Below are positions 26,053-33,544 of a stretch of 64,000 nt of DNA, in pieces. Origin of the DNA: Burkholderiaceae bacterium. GTDB taxonomy: Bacteria > Pseudomonadota > Gammaproteobacteria > Burkholderiales > Burkholderiaceae_C. The notes beneath the pieces were generated by a model. It was not told the DNA's origin and searched no databases. It saw nothing but the letters and a program-made list of their open reading frames with translations. The stretch covers positions 3,224,001 to 3,288,000 of the forward strand of contig CP126124.1 of the NCBI GenBank assembly GCA_030123545.1, in the 5' to 3' direction. Both the position numbers and the translations under genes were made by a program. The stretch's first letter is position 1. Every line of letters begins with the position of its first letter.

Positions 26053-26823
26053 ATGATGCAACGCTTTCAGGACAAGACCGTGGTCGTCACCGGGGGTGGC
26101 GGCGGCATTGGCGGCGCCACCTGCCGCCGCTTCGGCGCCGAGGGCGCGAAGGTCGCCGTGTTCGACCTCAACCACGAGGCCGGCGAGAAGGTCGCCGCCG
26201 CGATCCGCGCCGACGGCGGGCGCGCGCAGGCCTTCCGCTGCGACATCACCGACCGTGCCAGCGTCGACGCCGCGGTCGCCGAGACCGAGAAGACGCTCGG
26301 CGCCATCGACGTGCTGGTCAACAACGCCGGCTGGGACGTGTTCAAGCCGTTCACCAAGACCGAGCCGGCGCAGTGGGACAAGCTGATCGCGATCAACCTG
26401 ACGGGTGCGCTACTCATGCACCACGCGGTGCTGCCCGGCATGGCGGCGCGCAAGAGTGGGCGGATCGTCAACATCGCCTCCGATGCGGCGCGTGTCGGCT
26501 CCTCCGGGGAAGCGGTTTACGCGGCCTGCAAGGGCGGCCTCGTGTCGTTCTCCAAGACCATCGCCCGCGAGCATGCGCGCCACGGCATCACCGTGAACGT
26601 GGTCTGCCCGGGTCCGACCGACACCGCGCTGTTCGCCGACTACCGGTCAGGCGCGGGCAACCCCGAAAAGCTGATGGAAGCCTTCACGCGCTCCATTCCG
26701 CTCGGGCGCATCGGCCAGCCGGACGATCTGCCCGGTGCCATCCTTTTCTTCGCCAGCGACGACGCCGCCTATGTCACCGGCCAGGTGCTCAGCGTGTCGG
26801 GCGGACTGACGGTGAATGGCTGA
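26053..26823 (+). CDS. badH: 2-hydroxycyclohexanecarboxyl-CoA dehydrogenase (BadH-like SDR)
   Basis: A 256-residue short-chain dehydrogenase closely resembling BadH as I remember it, including GGGGGIGGATCRRF, NNAGWDVFKPFTKTEP and SDAARVGSSGEAVYAACKGG. The NAD-binding glycines are at 14-21; the catalytic residues are S143, Y156 and K160. BadH oxidises 2-hydroxycyclohexanecarboxyl-CoA to the 2-keto form in cyclohexanecarboxylate breakdown. It is the first gene downstream of the predicted BadR-controlled promoter and lies 39 bases before the crotonase gene. Confidence 0.9.
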   Translation: MMQRFQDKTVVVTGGGGGIGGATCRRFGAEGAKVAVFDLNHEAGEKVAAAIRADGGRAQAFRCDITDRASVDAAVAETEKTLGAIDVLVNNAGWDVFKPFTKTEPAQWDKLIAINLTGALLMHHAVLPGMAARKSGRIVNIASDAARVGSSGEAVYAACKGGLVSFSKTIAREHARHGITVNVVCPGPTDTALFADYRSGAGNPEKLMEAFTRSIPLGRIGQPDDLPGAILFFASDDAAYVTGQVLSVSGGLTVNG

Positions 26824-26862
26824 AAGTTGTCATCAAACCCCCATTTGAAAAGGAGAAAACCC

Positions 26863-27672
26863 ATGGATTACACCGGATACCACCAGCTCAAGTTCGAGCA
26901 CCAACCCGACGGTGTGCTGCTGATCACGATGAACCGGCCCGAGAAGTACAACGCGACGGACGAGCAAATGCACGGCGAGCTGGCGCGCGTGTGGTCCGAT
27001 GTTTCGAAGGATGAGCAGACCCGCGTCGCCGTCATCACGGGCGCCGGCAAGGCGTTTTCCGCGGGCGGCGACCTCGCGATGGTCGAGCGCCTGACCGGCA
27101 ACCCCGAGCGCGTCGGCCACATGCTGCGCGAGATGAGTGAACTGGTCTACGGCATCGTCAATTGCGAGAAGCCGATCATTTCGGCGATCAATGGCGTCGC
27201 CGTGGGAGCGGGCGCGGTGGTCGGCCTGCTCGCCGACATTTCGATTTGCGCGCAAGATGCCAAGATCGGTGACGGCCATGTCAAGCTCGGTGTCGCGGCC
27301 GGAGACCACGCCGCCATTGCCTGGCCCCTGCTCGTGGGTCCGGCCAAGGCCAACTACTACCTGTTGACCGGCGAGATGCTGAATGGCGCGGAGGCCGAGC
27401 GCATTGGGCTGGTTTCGAAGGCCGTCGCCAGGGAGCAGGTGCTGGACGAAGCGCTGCGCGTGGCGGGTGTGATCGCCACCGGCTCGCAACCTGCCATTCG
27501 GCTCACCAAGCGCGCGCTCACCAGCTGGATCCGCAACGCCGGCCCGATCTTCGATCAATCGGCGGCCTACGAAATGCTCTGCTTCATGGGTCCCGACGTG
27601 GTCGAAGGCTACACCGCGCTGCGAGAAAAGCGCACGCCCCGGTTTCCTTCCGCCGCGCCGACTTCTCCTTAA
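26863..27672 (+). CDS. Crotonase superfamily protein lacking both classical catalytic glutamates; candidate ring-opening hydrolase
   Basis: A 269-residue enoyl-CoA hydratase/isomerase-fold protein. The oxyanion-hole regions SAGGDLAM and GAGAVVGLLAD are present. Aligned by eye with rat enoyl-CoA hydratase, the positions of Glu144 and Glu164 are Val (in GAVVGLLAD) and His (in GDGHVKLG), so ordinary hydration is doubtful. BadI and MenB also carry Val at the first position. It could therefore do the BadI job, hydrolytic opening of 2-ketocyclohexanecarboxyl-CoA to pimeloyl-CoA, or the BadK hydration by another mechanism. The start at 26863 has AGGAGA upstream; a start 36 bases earlier is possible. 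It lies nine bases before the dehydrogenase gene. Confidence 0.7.
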   Translation: MDYTGYHQLKFEHQPDGVLLITMNRPEKYNATDEQMHGELARVWSDVSKDEQTRVAVITGAGKAFSAGGDLAMVERLTGNPERVGHMLREMSELVYGIVNCEKPIISAINGVAVGAGAVVGLLADISICAQDAKIGDGHVKLGVAAGDHAAIAWPLLVGPAKANYYLLTGEMLNGAEAERIGLVSKAVAREQVLDEALRVAGVIATGSQPAIRLTKRALTSWIRNAGPIFDQSAAYEMLCFMGPDVVEGYTALREKRTPRFPSAAPTSP

Positions 27673-27681
27673 GACGTGAAC

Positions 27682-28842
27682 ATGAACCGCAACCCTTACA
27701 TCGACGACGATCTGGCGGCTATCGCCGAGCAGGCGCGCCGCTTCGCCACGGATCGGGTCGCGCCGGGTTTTCTGGAACGCGACCAGGCCCGCGTGCTGGA
27801 CCGGACGCTGATGCGCGAGATGGGCGAGCTGGGCTTCATCGCGCCGGAGCTTCCCGAGGTTTTCGGCGGTCAGGGTCTGGGTTGCCTCGCAGCCGGCGTG
27901 ATCCACGAGGAGATCGCACGCGCGGATTTGTCGATCAGTTATATCAACCTGCTCGCTTCGCTGAACAGCCAGATCCTGTCGCAGCACGGCCAACCCGGTG
28001 TGGCGAAGCCGTGGCTCGAGAGGCTCGTGCACGGCGAGGCGCTTTGCGCGATCGCGCTGACCGAACCGCGTGGCGGCTCGGATGCCGCCAACCTGCGACT
28101 CAAGGTCGAACGCGCGGGCAACAGCGACTATGTGATCAACGGCGAGAAGACCTCGATCTCCGCAGCCGACCAAGCCGACATCACGGTCGTGTTCGGCCGC
28201 ACCGGCAGCGTCGATTCGGGCGCACAGGGCGTCACTGCGCTGCTGGTACCGATGGACATCCCTGGGATCACGACCAGTCGCTTCGACTGTCATGGGCAGC
28301 GCGCGATCGGCCGTGGTTCGATCTTCTTCGAGAACGTACGCGTGCCGGCGGACCATCGCCTCGGCGACGAGAACAAAGGGTTCGTGCAGGTGATGCAGGG
28401 CTTCGACTTCTCGCGCGCGCTGATCGGCCTGCAGGTACTGGCGGTGGCACGGATCGCGCTCGACGAGACCTGGGAATACGTGACCCAGCGCGAGGCTTTC
28501 GGCAAGCCGCTGTCGGCCTTCCAGGGTGTCTCGCATCCGCTGGCCGAACTCGACACCCAGGTGGAGGCGGCGCGACTGCTGTGCCTGCAGGCCCTTTGGC
28601 TGAAGGACCATGACCTGCCGCACGGCGCGGAAGCGGCGATGGCGAAATGGTGGGCGCCGAAGCTGGCGTACGACGTGGTGCATCAGTGCCTGCTGATGTT
28701 CGGCCACGGTGGCTACGACCGCGGAGTCATGGAACAGCGGCTGCGCGACGTGCTGGGTTTTCAGATCGGCGACGGCACCGCGCAGATCATGAAGACCATC
28801 ATTGCCAGGTCGCGTGCCGGGCGCGACGCGGTGCCGGCGTGA
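27682..28842 (+). CDS. aliB: Acyl-CoA dehydrogenase, probable cyclohexanecarboxyl-CoA dehydrogenase (AliB-like)
   Basis: A 386-residue flavoprotein dehydrogenase of normal length. Family motifs are ALTEPRGGSDAANL (about 118-131, FAD/substrate), VINGEKTSISAADQAD (about 152-167) and REAFGKPLSAFQGVSH. At the usual catalytic-base position, where most family members have Glu in EGT, this protein has Asp in IGDGTAQIMK. In context it should oxidise cyclohexanecarboxyl-CoA to the 1-ene CoA ester, passing electrons to ETF. I chose the ATG at 27682; a GTG six bases earlier is in frame. The aliB symbol is inferred from gene order and partners. Confidence 0.75.
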   Translation: MNRNPYIDDDLAAIAEQARRFATDRVAPGFLERDQARVLDRTLMREMGELGFIAPELPEVFGGQGLGCLAAGVIHEEIARADLSISYINLLASLNSQILSQHGQPGVAKPWLERLVHGEALCAIALTEPRGGSDAANLRLKVERAGNSDYVINGEKTSISAADQADITVVFGRTGSVDSGAQGVTALLVPMDIPGITTSRFDCHGQRAIGRGSIFFENVRVPADHRLGDENKGFVQVMQGFDFSRALIGLQVLAVARIALDETWEYVTQREAFGKPLSAFQGVSHPLAELDTQVEAARLLCLQALWLKDHDLPHGAEAAMAKWWAPKLAYDVVHQCLLMFGHGGYDRGVMEQRLRDVLGFQIGDGTAQIMKTIIARSRAGRDAVPA

Positions 28843-28905
28843 ACCGGCCGCCGGCGCAGCAACGGCAAGCAAAGACGAGTACAACAGCAACAGGAGACAA
28901 GAGCC

Positions 28906-30549
28906 ATGGATTTCGATGCCATTCTGCTGGCGCCGCGGCGTGCGGCAATGATCGAGGGCGGACTCTGGTACGACCGCACCATCAACGACGCGCTCGACGC
29001 CTGCCTGCGCGATTGTCCCGACAAGACGGCCCTGACCGCGGTGCAACTGGCCGATGGTTCGGTGCGCGCCTTCAGCTACCGTGAACTTGCGGCCATGGCG
29101 GATCGCATTGCGATGGGCCTCGTGCGCCTGGGCGTCGGCCAGAACGACGTGGTTTCGGTTCAGCTTCCGAACAGCTGGCAGTTCACCGCGACCTACCTCG
29201 CCTGCTCGCGCATCGGTGCGGTAATCAACCCGCTGATGACGATTTTCCGCGAACGCGAATTGTCGTTCATGCTGCGGCATGGCGGATCGAAGGTGATGAT
29301 CGTGCCGAAGTCGTACCGCGGATTCGACTTCGAGCAGATGTTGACGGCGCTCTCGCCGGCGCTGCCGGACCTGCAACAGGTGGTCGTGGTCGGCGGTACC
29401 GGCGCGAACGGCTTCGAGCGGCTGCTCAGCGAGCCGGCCTGGGAGAACGAGCCCAACGCGCCCGCGCTGCTGCGCCAGCACCGCCCGTTGCCGGACGACA
29501 TCACGCAGCTGATCTACACCTCGGGCACGACCGGGGAACCGAAGGGGGTGATGCATTCGGCGAACACGCTGATGGCGAACATCGTTCCCTACGCCGAGCG
29601 GCTGCACCTGGGGCCGGACGACACGATCTTCATGGCGTCGCCGATGGCGCATCAGACCGGCTTCATGTACGGGTTGATGATGCCGATCGTGCTCAAGGCC
29701 AGCGCGGTGCTGCAGGACATCTGGGAGCCGGGCCCGGGCGCAGAGAACATCCGACGCTACCGCGCGACGTTCACGATGGCCTCGACCCCGTTCCTGACCG
29801 ACCTCACCCGCGTCGTGCACGAGACCGGCCAGGCGGTGCCGACGCTGAAGACCTTCCTGTGCGCCGGCGCGCCGGTCCCCGGCCCGCTGGTGCAGCAGGC
29901 GCGCGAGGTGCTGGGCACGAAGATCGTCTCCGCCTGGGGCATGACCGAGAACGGCGCAGTCACGCTGATCCGTCCCGAAGACGACGACGCACGCGCGGCG
30001 TCGACTGACGGCAGCCCGCTGCCCGGCGTCGAGCTCAAGGTGGCCGACGCGCTCGGCCACGGGCTCCCGACGGGAGAGGTGGGACGGCTGCTGGTGCGCG
30101 CCTCTTCCAACTTCGGCGGCTACCTGAAGCGCCCGCAGTGGAACGCGACCGACGCCGAAGGCTGGTTCGACACCGGGGATCTGGCGCGGAGCCTCGACGA
30201 CGGCTACATCCGCATCGCAGGCCGCAGCAAGGACGTGATCATCCGCGGCGGCGAGAACATTCCGGTGTTCGAAATCGAGTCGCTGCTCTACAAGCATCCT
30301 GCGGTCGCTCAGGTCGCGATCGTCGCCTACCCCGACGAGCGGCTCGGCGAACGCGCCTGCGCGTTCGTCGTGGTCAAAGCCGGGCAGCGTTTCGACTTCG
30401 GGACGATGATCGAACACCTGAAGGGCCTGAAGGTCGCGGCACCGTACATGCCGGAGCGCCTGGTCTTGCAGGATGCGATGCCGACAACGCCGTCGGGCAA
30501 GATCCAGAAGTTCAAGCTGCGCGAACTGATCCGGAGCTTGCCCGCATGA
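28906..30549 (+). CDS. aliA: Acyl-CoA synthetase, probable cyclohexanecarboxylate-CoA ligase (AliA-like)
   Basis: A 547-residue AMP-forming ligase. The P-loop YTSGTTGEPKG is at 204-214, the adenylate motif SAWGMTENG near 344-352, the hinge GWFDTGDLARSLDDGYIRIAGRSKD near 424-446, and the acyl-activating lysine in PTTPSGKIQKFKLR near the C-terminus. It would activate an alicyclic carboxylic acid with ATP and CoA. The start is supported by AGGAGAC upstream. Neighbouring BadH-, AliB- and BadR-like genes make cyclohexanecarboxylate the best guess; cyclohexenecarboxylates or related acids are alternatives. Confidence 0.78.
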   Translation: MDFDAILLAPRRAAMIEGGLWYDRTINDALDACLRDCPDKTALTAVQLADGSVRAFSYRELAAMADRIAMGLVRLGVGQNDVVSVQLPNSWQFTATYLACSRIGAVINPLMTIFRERELSFMLRHGGSKVMIVPKSYRGFDFEQMLTALSPALPDLQQVVVVGGTGANGFERLLSEPAWENEPNAPALLRQHRPLPDDITQLIYTSGTTGEPKGVMHSANTLMANIVPYAERLHLGPDDTIFMASPMAHQTGFMYGLMMPIVLKASAVLQDIWEPGPGAENIRRYRATFTMASTPFLTDLTRVVHETGQAVPTLKTFLCAGAPVPGPLVQQAREVLGTKIVSAWGMTENGAVTLIRPEDDDARAASTDGSPLPGVELKVADALGHGLPTGEVGRLLVRASSNFGGYLKRPQWNATDAEGWFDTGDLARSLDDGYIRIAGRSKDVIIRGGENIPVFEIESLLYKHPAVAQVAIVAYPDERLGERACAFVVVKAGQRFDFGTMIEHLKGLKVAAPYMPERLVLQDAMPTTPSGKIQKFKLRELIRSLPA

Positions 30550-30589
30550 GGATCGCCGGCCGATCGTCGGCTGGCCACAGGAGACACTG

Positions 30590-31627
30590 ATGAAAGCGGC
30601 TTTCATCACCGGACACGGCGGCAACGAGGTGGTCCAGGTCGGCGAGCGCCCGGCGCCTGTGCGCCGGCCGGGCGAGGTGCTGGTGCGGATGAAGGCCGCG
30701 ACGCTGAACCGGGTCGACCTCTACATGCGGGACAGCGGGGCCGGCATCACGCACCGGTTGCCGCAGATTATGGGCATCGACGGTGCCGGCATCGTCGAGG
30801 CCTGTGATCCCAACGAGACCCGACTCAAGCCCGGGCAGGCGGTCGTGCTGCATCCTGGTATCAACTGCGGGCGCTGCGAATTCTGCGAGCGCGGCGATGA
30901 CGTTCTGTGCACGCAGATCGAAATTCTGGGCGAACACCGCGACGGCACGTTCGCCGAGCTTGCCAGCGTGCCGGCGCGCAATGTGTTTGCCATGCCGTCC
31001 TGCCTGAGCTTCGCGCAGGCGGCGGCGCTCGGCGTGAACCACCTGACTGCGTGGCGCATGTTGTTTACGAGAGGGCAGCTGAAGTCCCCGGAAACAGTGT
31101 TGATCTTCGGCATCGGTGGCGGCGTGTCGCTGGCCGCACTGCAACTCGCCAAGGCCGTCGGCGCGCGCGTGATCGTCACGTCGCGTAGCGACGACAAACT
31201 GAAGCACGCGTTGGCACTGGGAGCCGATCATGCGATCAATGGCAGTACGCAGGACGTTGCCCGCGAGGCACTCGCGCTCACCAATGGACGCGGCGTCGAC
31301 CTGGTGATCGAGAACGTCGGACAGGCGGTCTGGTCCAGTGCGATGAAGTCGCTGGTGCGCGGCGGTCGCCTCGTCGTCTGCGGCGCGACCAGCGGCGATC
31401 AGCCGCCGGCCGATCTGCGCCGCATCTTCATCCGCCAACTGCAGATCATCGGATCGACGCTGGGCGACCTGCATGAATTCCGCGCGCTGCTCGAGTTCTG
31501 TGGCCGCGGCACGGTGCAGCCGGTGCAGGACAGCGCATTCACGCTCGACCGGATTCACGAGGCGCTGGACCGGCTCGATTCCGGATTGCAATTCGGCAAG
31601 ATCGTGATCGACCTCGCTGCCGGCTGA
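30590..31627 (+). CDS. Medium-chain dehydrogenase/reductase, structural-zinc type
   Basis: A 345-residue MDR protein. The four structural-zinc cysteines are present in CGRCEFCERGDDVLC (about 88-102), and the NADP-binding loop is GIGGGVSLAALQLAK (about 178-192). The usual catalytic-zinc Cys near residue 42 is replaced (LNRVDLYMR), so it is more likely a quinone-reductase- or enoyl-reductase-like enzyme than a zinc alcohol dehydrogenase. It follows aliA by 40 bases and is probably in the same operon. A role in reducing or oxidising an alicyclic CoA intermediate is possible but unproven. Confidence 0.8.
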   Translation: MKAAFITGHGGNEVVQVGERPAPVRRPGEVLVRMKAATLNRVDLYMRDSGAGITHRLPQIMGIDGAGIVEACDPNETRLKPGQAVVLHPGINCGRCEFCERGDDVLCTQIEILGEHRDGTFAELASVPARNVFAMPSCLSFAQAAALGVNHLTAWRMLFTRGQLKSPETVLIFGIGGGVSLAALQLAKAVGARVIVTSRSDDKLKHALALGADHAINGSTQDVAREALALTNGRGVDLVIENVGQAVWSSAMKSLVRGGRLVVCGATSGDQPPADLRRIFIRQLQIIGSTLGDLHEFRALLEFCGRGTVQPVQDSAFTLDRIHEALDRLDSGLQFGKIVIDLAAG

Positions 31628-31667
31628 AGGATCCCTTTCGCGTCACCGAGCCGCGCTCGGGAACTCG

Positions 31668-32051
31668 TCAGAAGCGGCCCCAGGTCGGCGAGTGGGTCAA
31701 CGCAACGCCGACGATATAGCCGACGCAGATCAGCGCGAGCGCGAACGCCGGCCAGCGCCGCGCCGCCGGCGTGCTGCGTCCGAGCGCAATCCGTCCCAAG
31801 GCGATGTAGAGAACGAGCGCGAGCACCTTCGCAGTCAGCCAGCCCTGCACGAACGGGTACTGGCCGATGATCCAGCAAAGCCACAGCGCGGACGCGAGCA
31901 GCAGGGTGTCGACCACATGCGGCGCCACCAGCAGCACACGTGAATTTCGCCACGGTCGGCCCAGCCCCTGCAACGTACCGCGTAACAGAAACAGGCTGAT
32001 GCTGACCACCACGCAAGTCACGTGCACCGCCTTCACCGAAAGGTATTCCAT
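31668..32051 (-). CDS. SirB2 family membrane protein
   Basis: A 127-residue protein with four hydrophobic segments and the SirB2 opening MEYLSVKAVHVTCVVVSISLFLLRG. The family is uncharacterised but often sits beside nnrS or respiratory genes. I prefer the ATG at 32051, with AGGA five bases upstream, over one 15 bases earlier. It diverges from nnrS, and the candidate NsrR operator at 32167-32189 lies in the shared upstream region, so nitric oxide control is plausible. Confidence 0.82.
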   Translation of the reverse strand: MEYLSVKAVHVTCVVVSISLFLLRGTLQGLGRPWRNSRVLLVAPHVVDTLLLASALWLCWIIGQYPFVQGWLTAKVLALVLYIALGRIALGRSTPAARRWPAFALALICVGYIVGVALTHSPTWGRF

Positions 32052-32166
32052 CGAGATCCTCGTCATCAGAAGCGTCCACGCTCATCGCTCGCGCTCGCGA
32101 GAGCGGTGCAGCCCACGCAGCGTTCATCTCCTGCGATGTCTGGGTTGGACTGCGGAGCATTCTATT

Positions 32167-32189
32167 AAGATATACTTAAAATATCTCTT
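32167..32189. promoter_or_regulatory. Candidate NsrR operator upstream of nnrS
   Basis: Half-site AAGATATACTT, one central base, then AAATATCTCTT, whose reverse complement is AAGAGATATTT. The 11-1-11 spacing and AAGAT(G)NATTT-like halves fit the NsrR consensus. It is 69 bases upstream of the nnrS ATG and 116 bases from the sirB2 start, in an AT-rich island. Confidence 0.65.
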
Positions 32190-32257
32190 TAACGCAGGTC
32201 CCGAATCCGCTTGGTAGCGAATGCTCTGCCGAGTGCCACCCGTCACCGCAGTTCGTG

Positions 32258-33460
32258 ATGAAGCCACCTACCGCGCCCGTCAAGCCGGCTGACGTCCCGG
32301 AGCAGCAGCCCCTCGGGTTGCCGCTGCTGCGCCTCGGCTTCCGACCGTTCTACCTCGGCGCGGCTGCGCTCGCAGCAATCGCGGTTCCGGTCTGGGTCGC
32401 AGTGTTCTTCGGCCTGATTTCGTTCACGCGACCGATGCCCGCGCTGCTGTGGCACGCGCACGAGATGCTGTACGGTTTCGCGGCCGGCGTGATCATGGGC
32501 TTCCTGTTGACTGCGGTCAAGGCATGGACCGGGCTGCAGACGCCGCGCGGCCCGGCGCTCGGCGCGCTGGCGCTGCTGTGGCTGGCAGCCCGGATTGCCG
32601 CCGTCGTCGGCCCCTACCCCGTCTATGCGGCGCTCGACATCGCACTGCTGCCCCTGGTCGCGCTGACGTTGCTCGCGGTGCTGCTGCGCGCAAAAAATCG
32701 CCGAAATCTGCCGTTGGTCTTGATCCTCGGGCTGATGGCGATGGCGAATCTGACGTTTCATCTCGCGGTGCTCGGCGTCGTCGATGTACCGCCGATGCAG
32801 CCGCTGTATGCCTGCCTGGCGCTGATCGTCATGGTCGAGAGCGTCATCACCGGCCGCGTGGTGCCCGCGTTCATGAACAACGCCACGCCCGGGCTCGGTC
32901 TGGTGATCCGTCGCAAGCCGGAGTTGCTGACGCTCGCCGTCACCGCGCTGGCGCTGGCCGCGTGGGTGTTCGCGCCGGTGGGCGTGCCGACGATGATCGT
33001 TCTGCTGCTGGCGGCGCTGCTGCATGTGCGGCGCTGGGTGAACTGGCGCCCCTGGGCCGTCGGCCGACGTCCGATCCTGTGGGTTCTGTATGCCGCCTAT
33101 GCATGGATCCCGATCGGCCTCGCGCTGCTCGCGTTCGCCGCATTGCGGCTCGTGCCGAACTCGCCGGGCGTGCATGCGCTCGCCGTCGGGGCGACCGGCG
33201 GCCTGATTCTCGGCATGGTCACCCGCACCGCGCGCGGCCACACCGGTCGGCCGCTGAAGTCATCGGGGCCCGAGATTCTGGCCTACGCGCTGGTATTGGC
33301 AGCGGCCGTCCTTCGCGTGCTGCTGCCGCTGATTTCCCCAGCCCTGTTGCCCCTCGCGCTGATCGGCGCGGCGGCAGCATGGTCCGGCGCATTTGCCATC
33401 TATCTCGTGATCTACGCCCCCTGGCTGTTGCGGGCGCGCATCGACGGGAAAGATGGTTGA
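32258..33460 (+). CDS. nnrS: NnrS family haem-copper membrane protein
   Basis: A 400-residue polytopic protein with about twelve hydrophobic segments. It has the NnrS opening LRLGFRPFYLGAAALAAIAVPVW, then LLWHAHEMLYGFAAGVIMGFLLTAVKAWTG, SVITGRVVPAFMNNATPG and GLILGMVTRTARGHTGRPL. In Rhodobacter and Vibrio, NnrS protects against nitric oxide by limiting its reaction with the iron pool. The ATG at 32258 is used; a GTG one codon earlier is possible. It lies 84 bases upstream of the oxidase genes and probably shares its NO-responsive promoter with them. Confidence 0.93.
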   Translation: MKPPTAPVKPADVPEQQPLGLPLLRLGFRPFYLGAAALAAIAVPVWVAVFFGLISFTRPMPALLWHAHEMLYGFAAGVIMGFLLTAVKAWTGLQTPRGPALGALALLWLAARIAAVVGPYPVYAALDIALLPLVALTLLAVLLRAKNRRNLPLVLILGLMAMANLTFHLAVLGVVDVPPMQPLYACLALIVMVESVITGRVVPAFMNNATPGLGLVIRRKPELLTLAVTALALAAWVFAPVGVPTMIVLLLAALLHVRRWVNWRPWAVGRRPILWVLYAAYAWIPIGLALLAFAALRLVPNSPGVHALAVGATGGLILGMVTRTARGHTGRPLKSSGPEILAYALVLAAAVLRVLLPLISPALLPLALIGAAAAWSGAFAIYLVIYAPWLLRARIDGKDG

Positions 33461-33544
33461 CGCGCCTTCATCTTTGCGTACGATCAGCGCGTAACGCGCG
33501 GCGGCCGTCTCCGGCCAAGCCCCTTCAGTCGAGGAGAGAGCCCC

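Noticed and set aside
26833..30624. Very long open frame on the minus strand opposite the bad/ali genes
   Set aside because: It is antisense to several well-supported genes, has no recognisable domain, and its Arg/His/Asp-rich composition is typical of shadow frames in GC-rich DNA.
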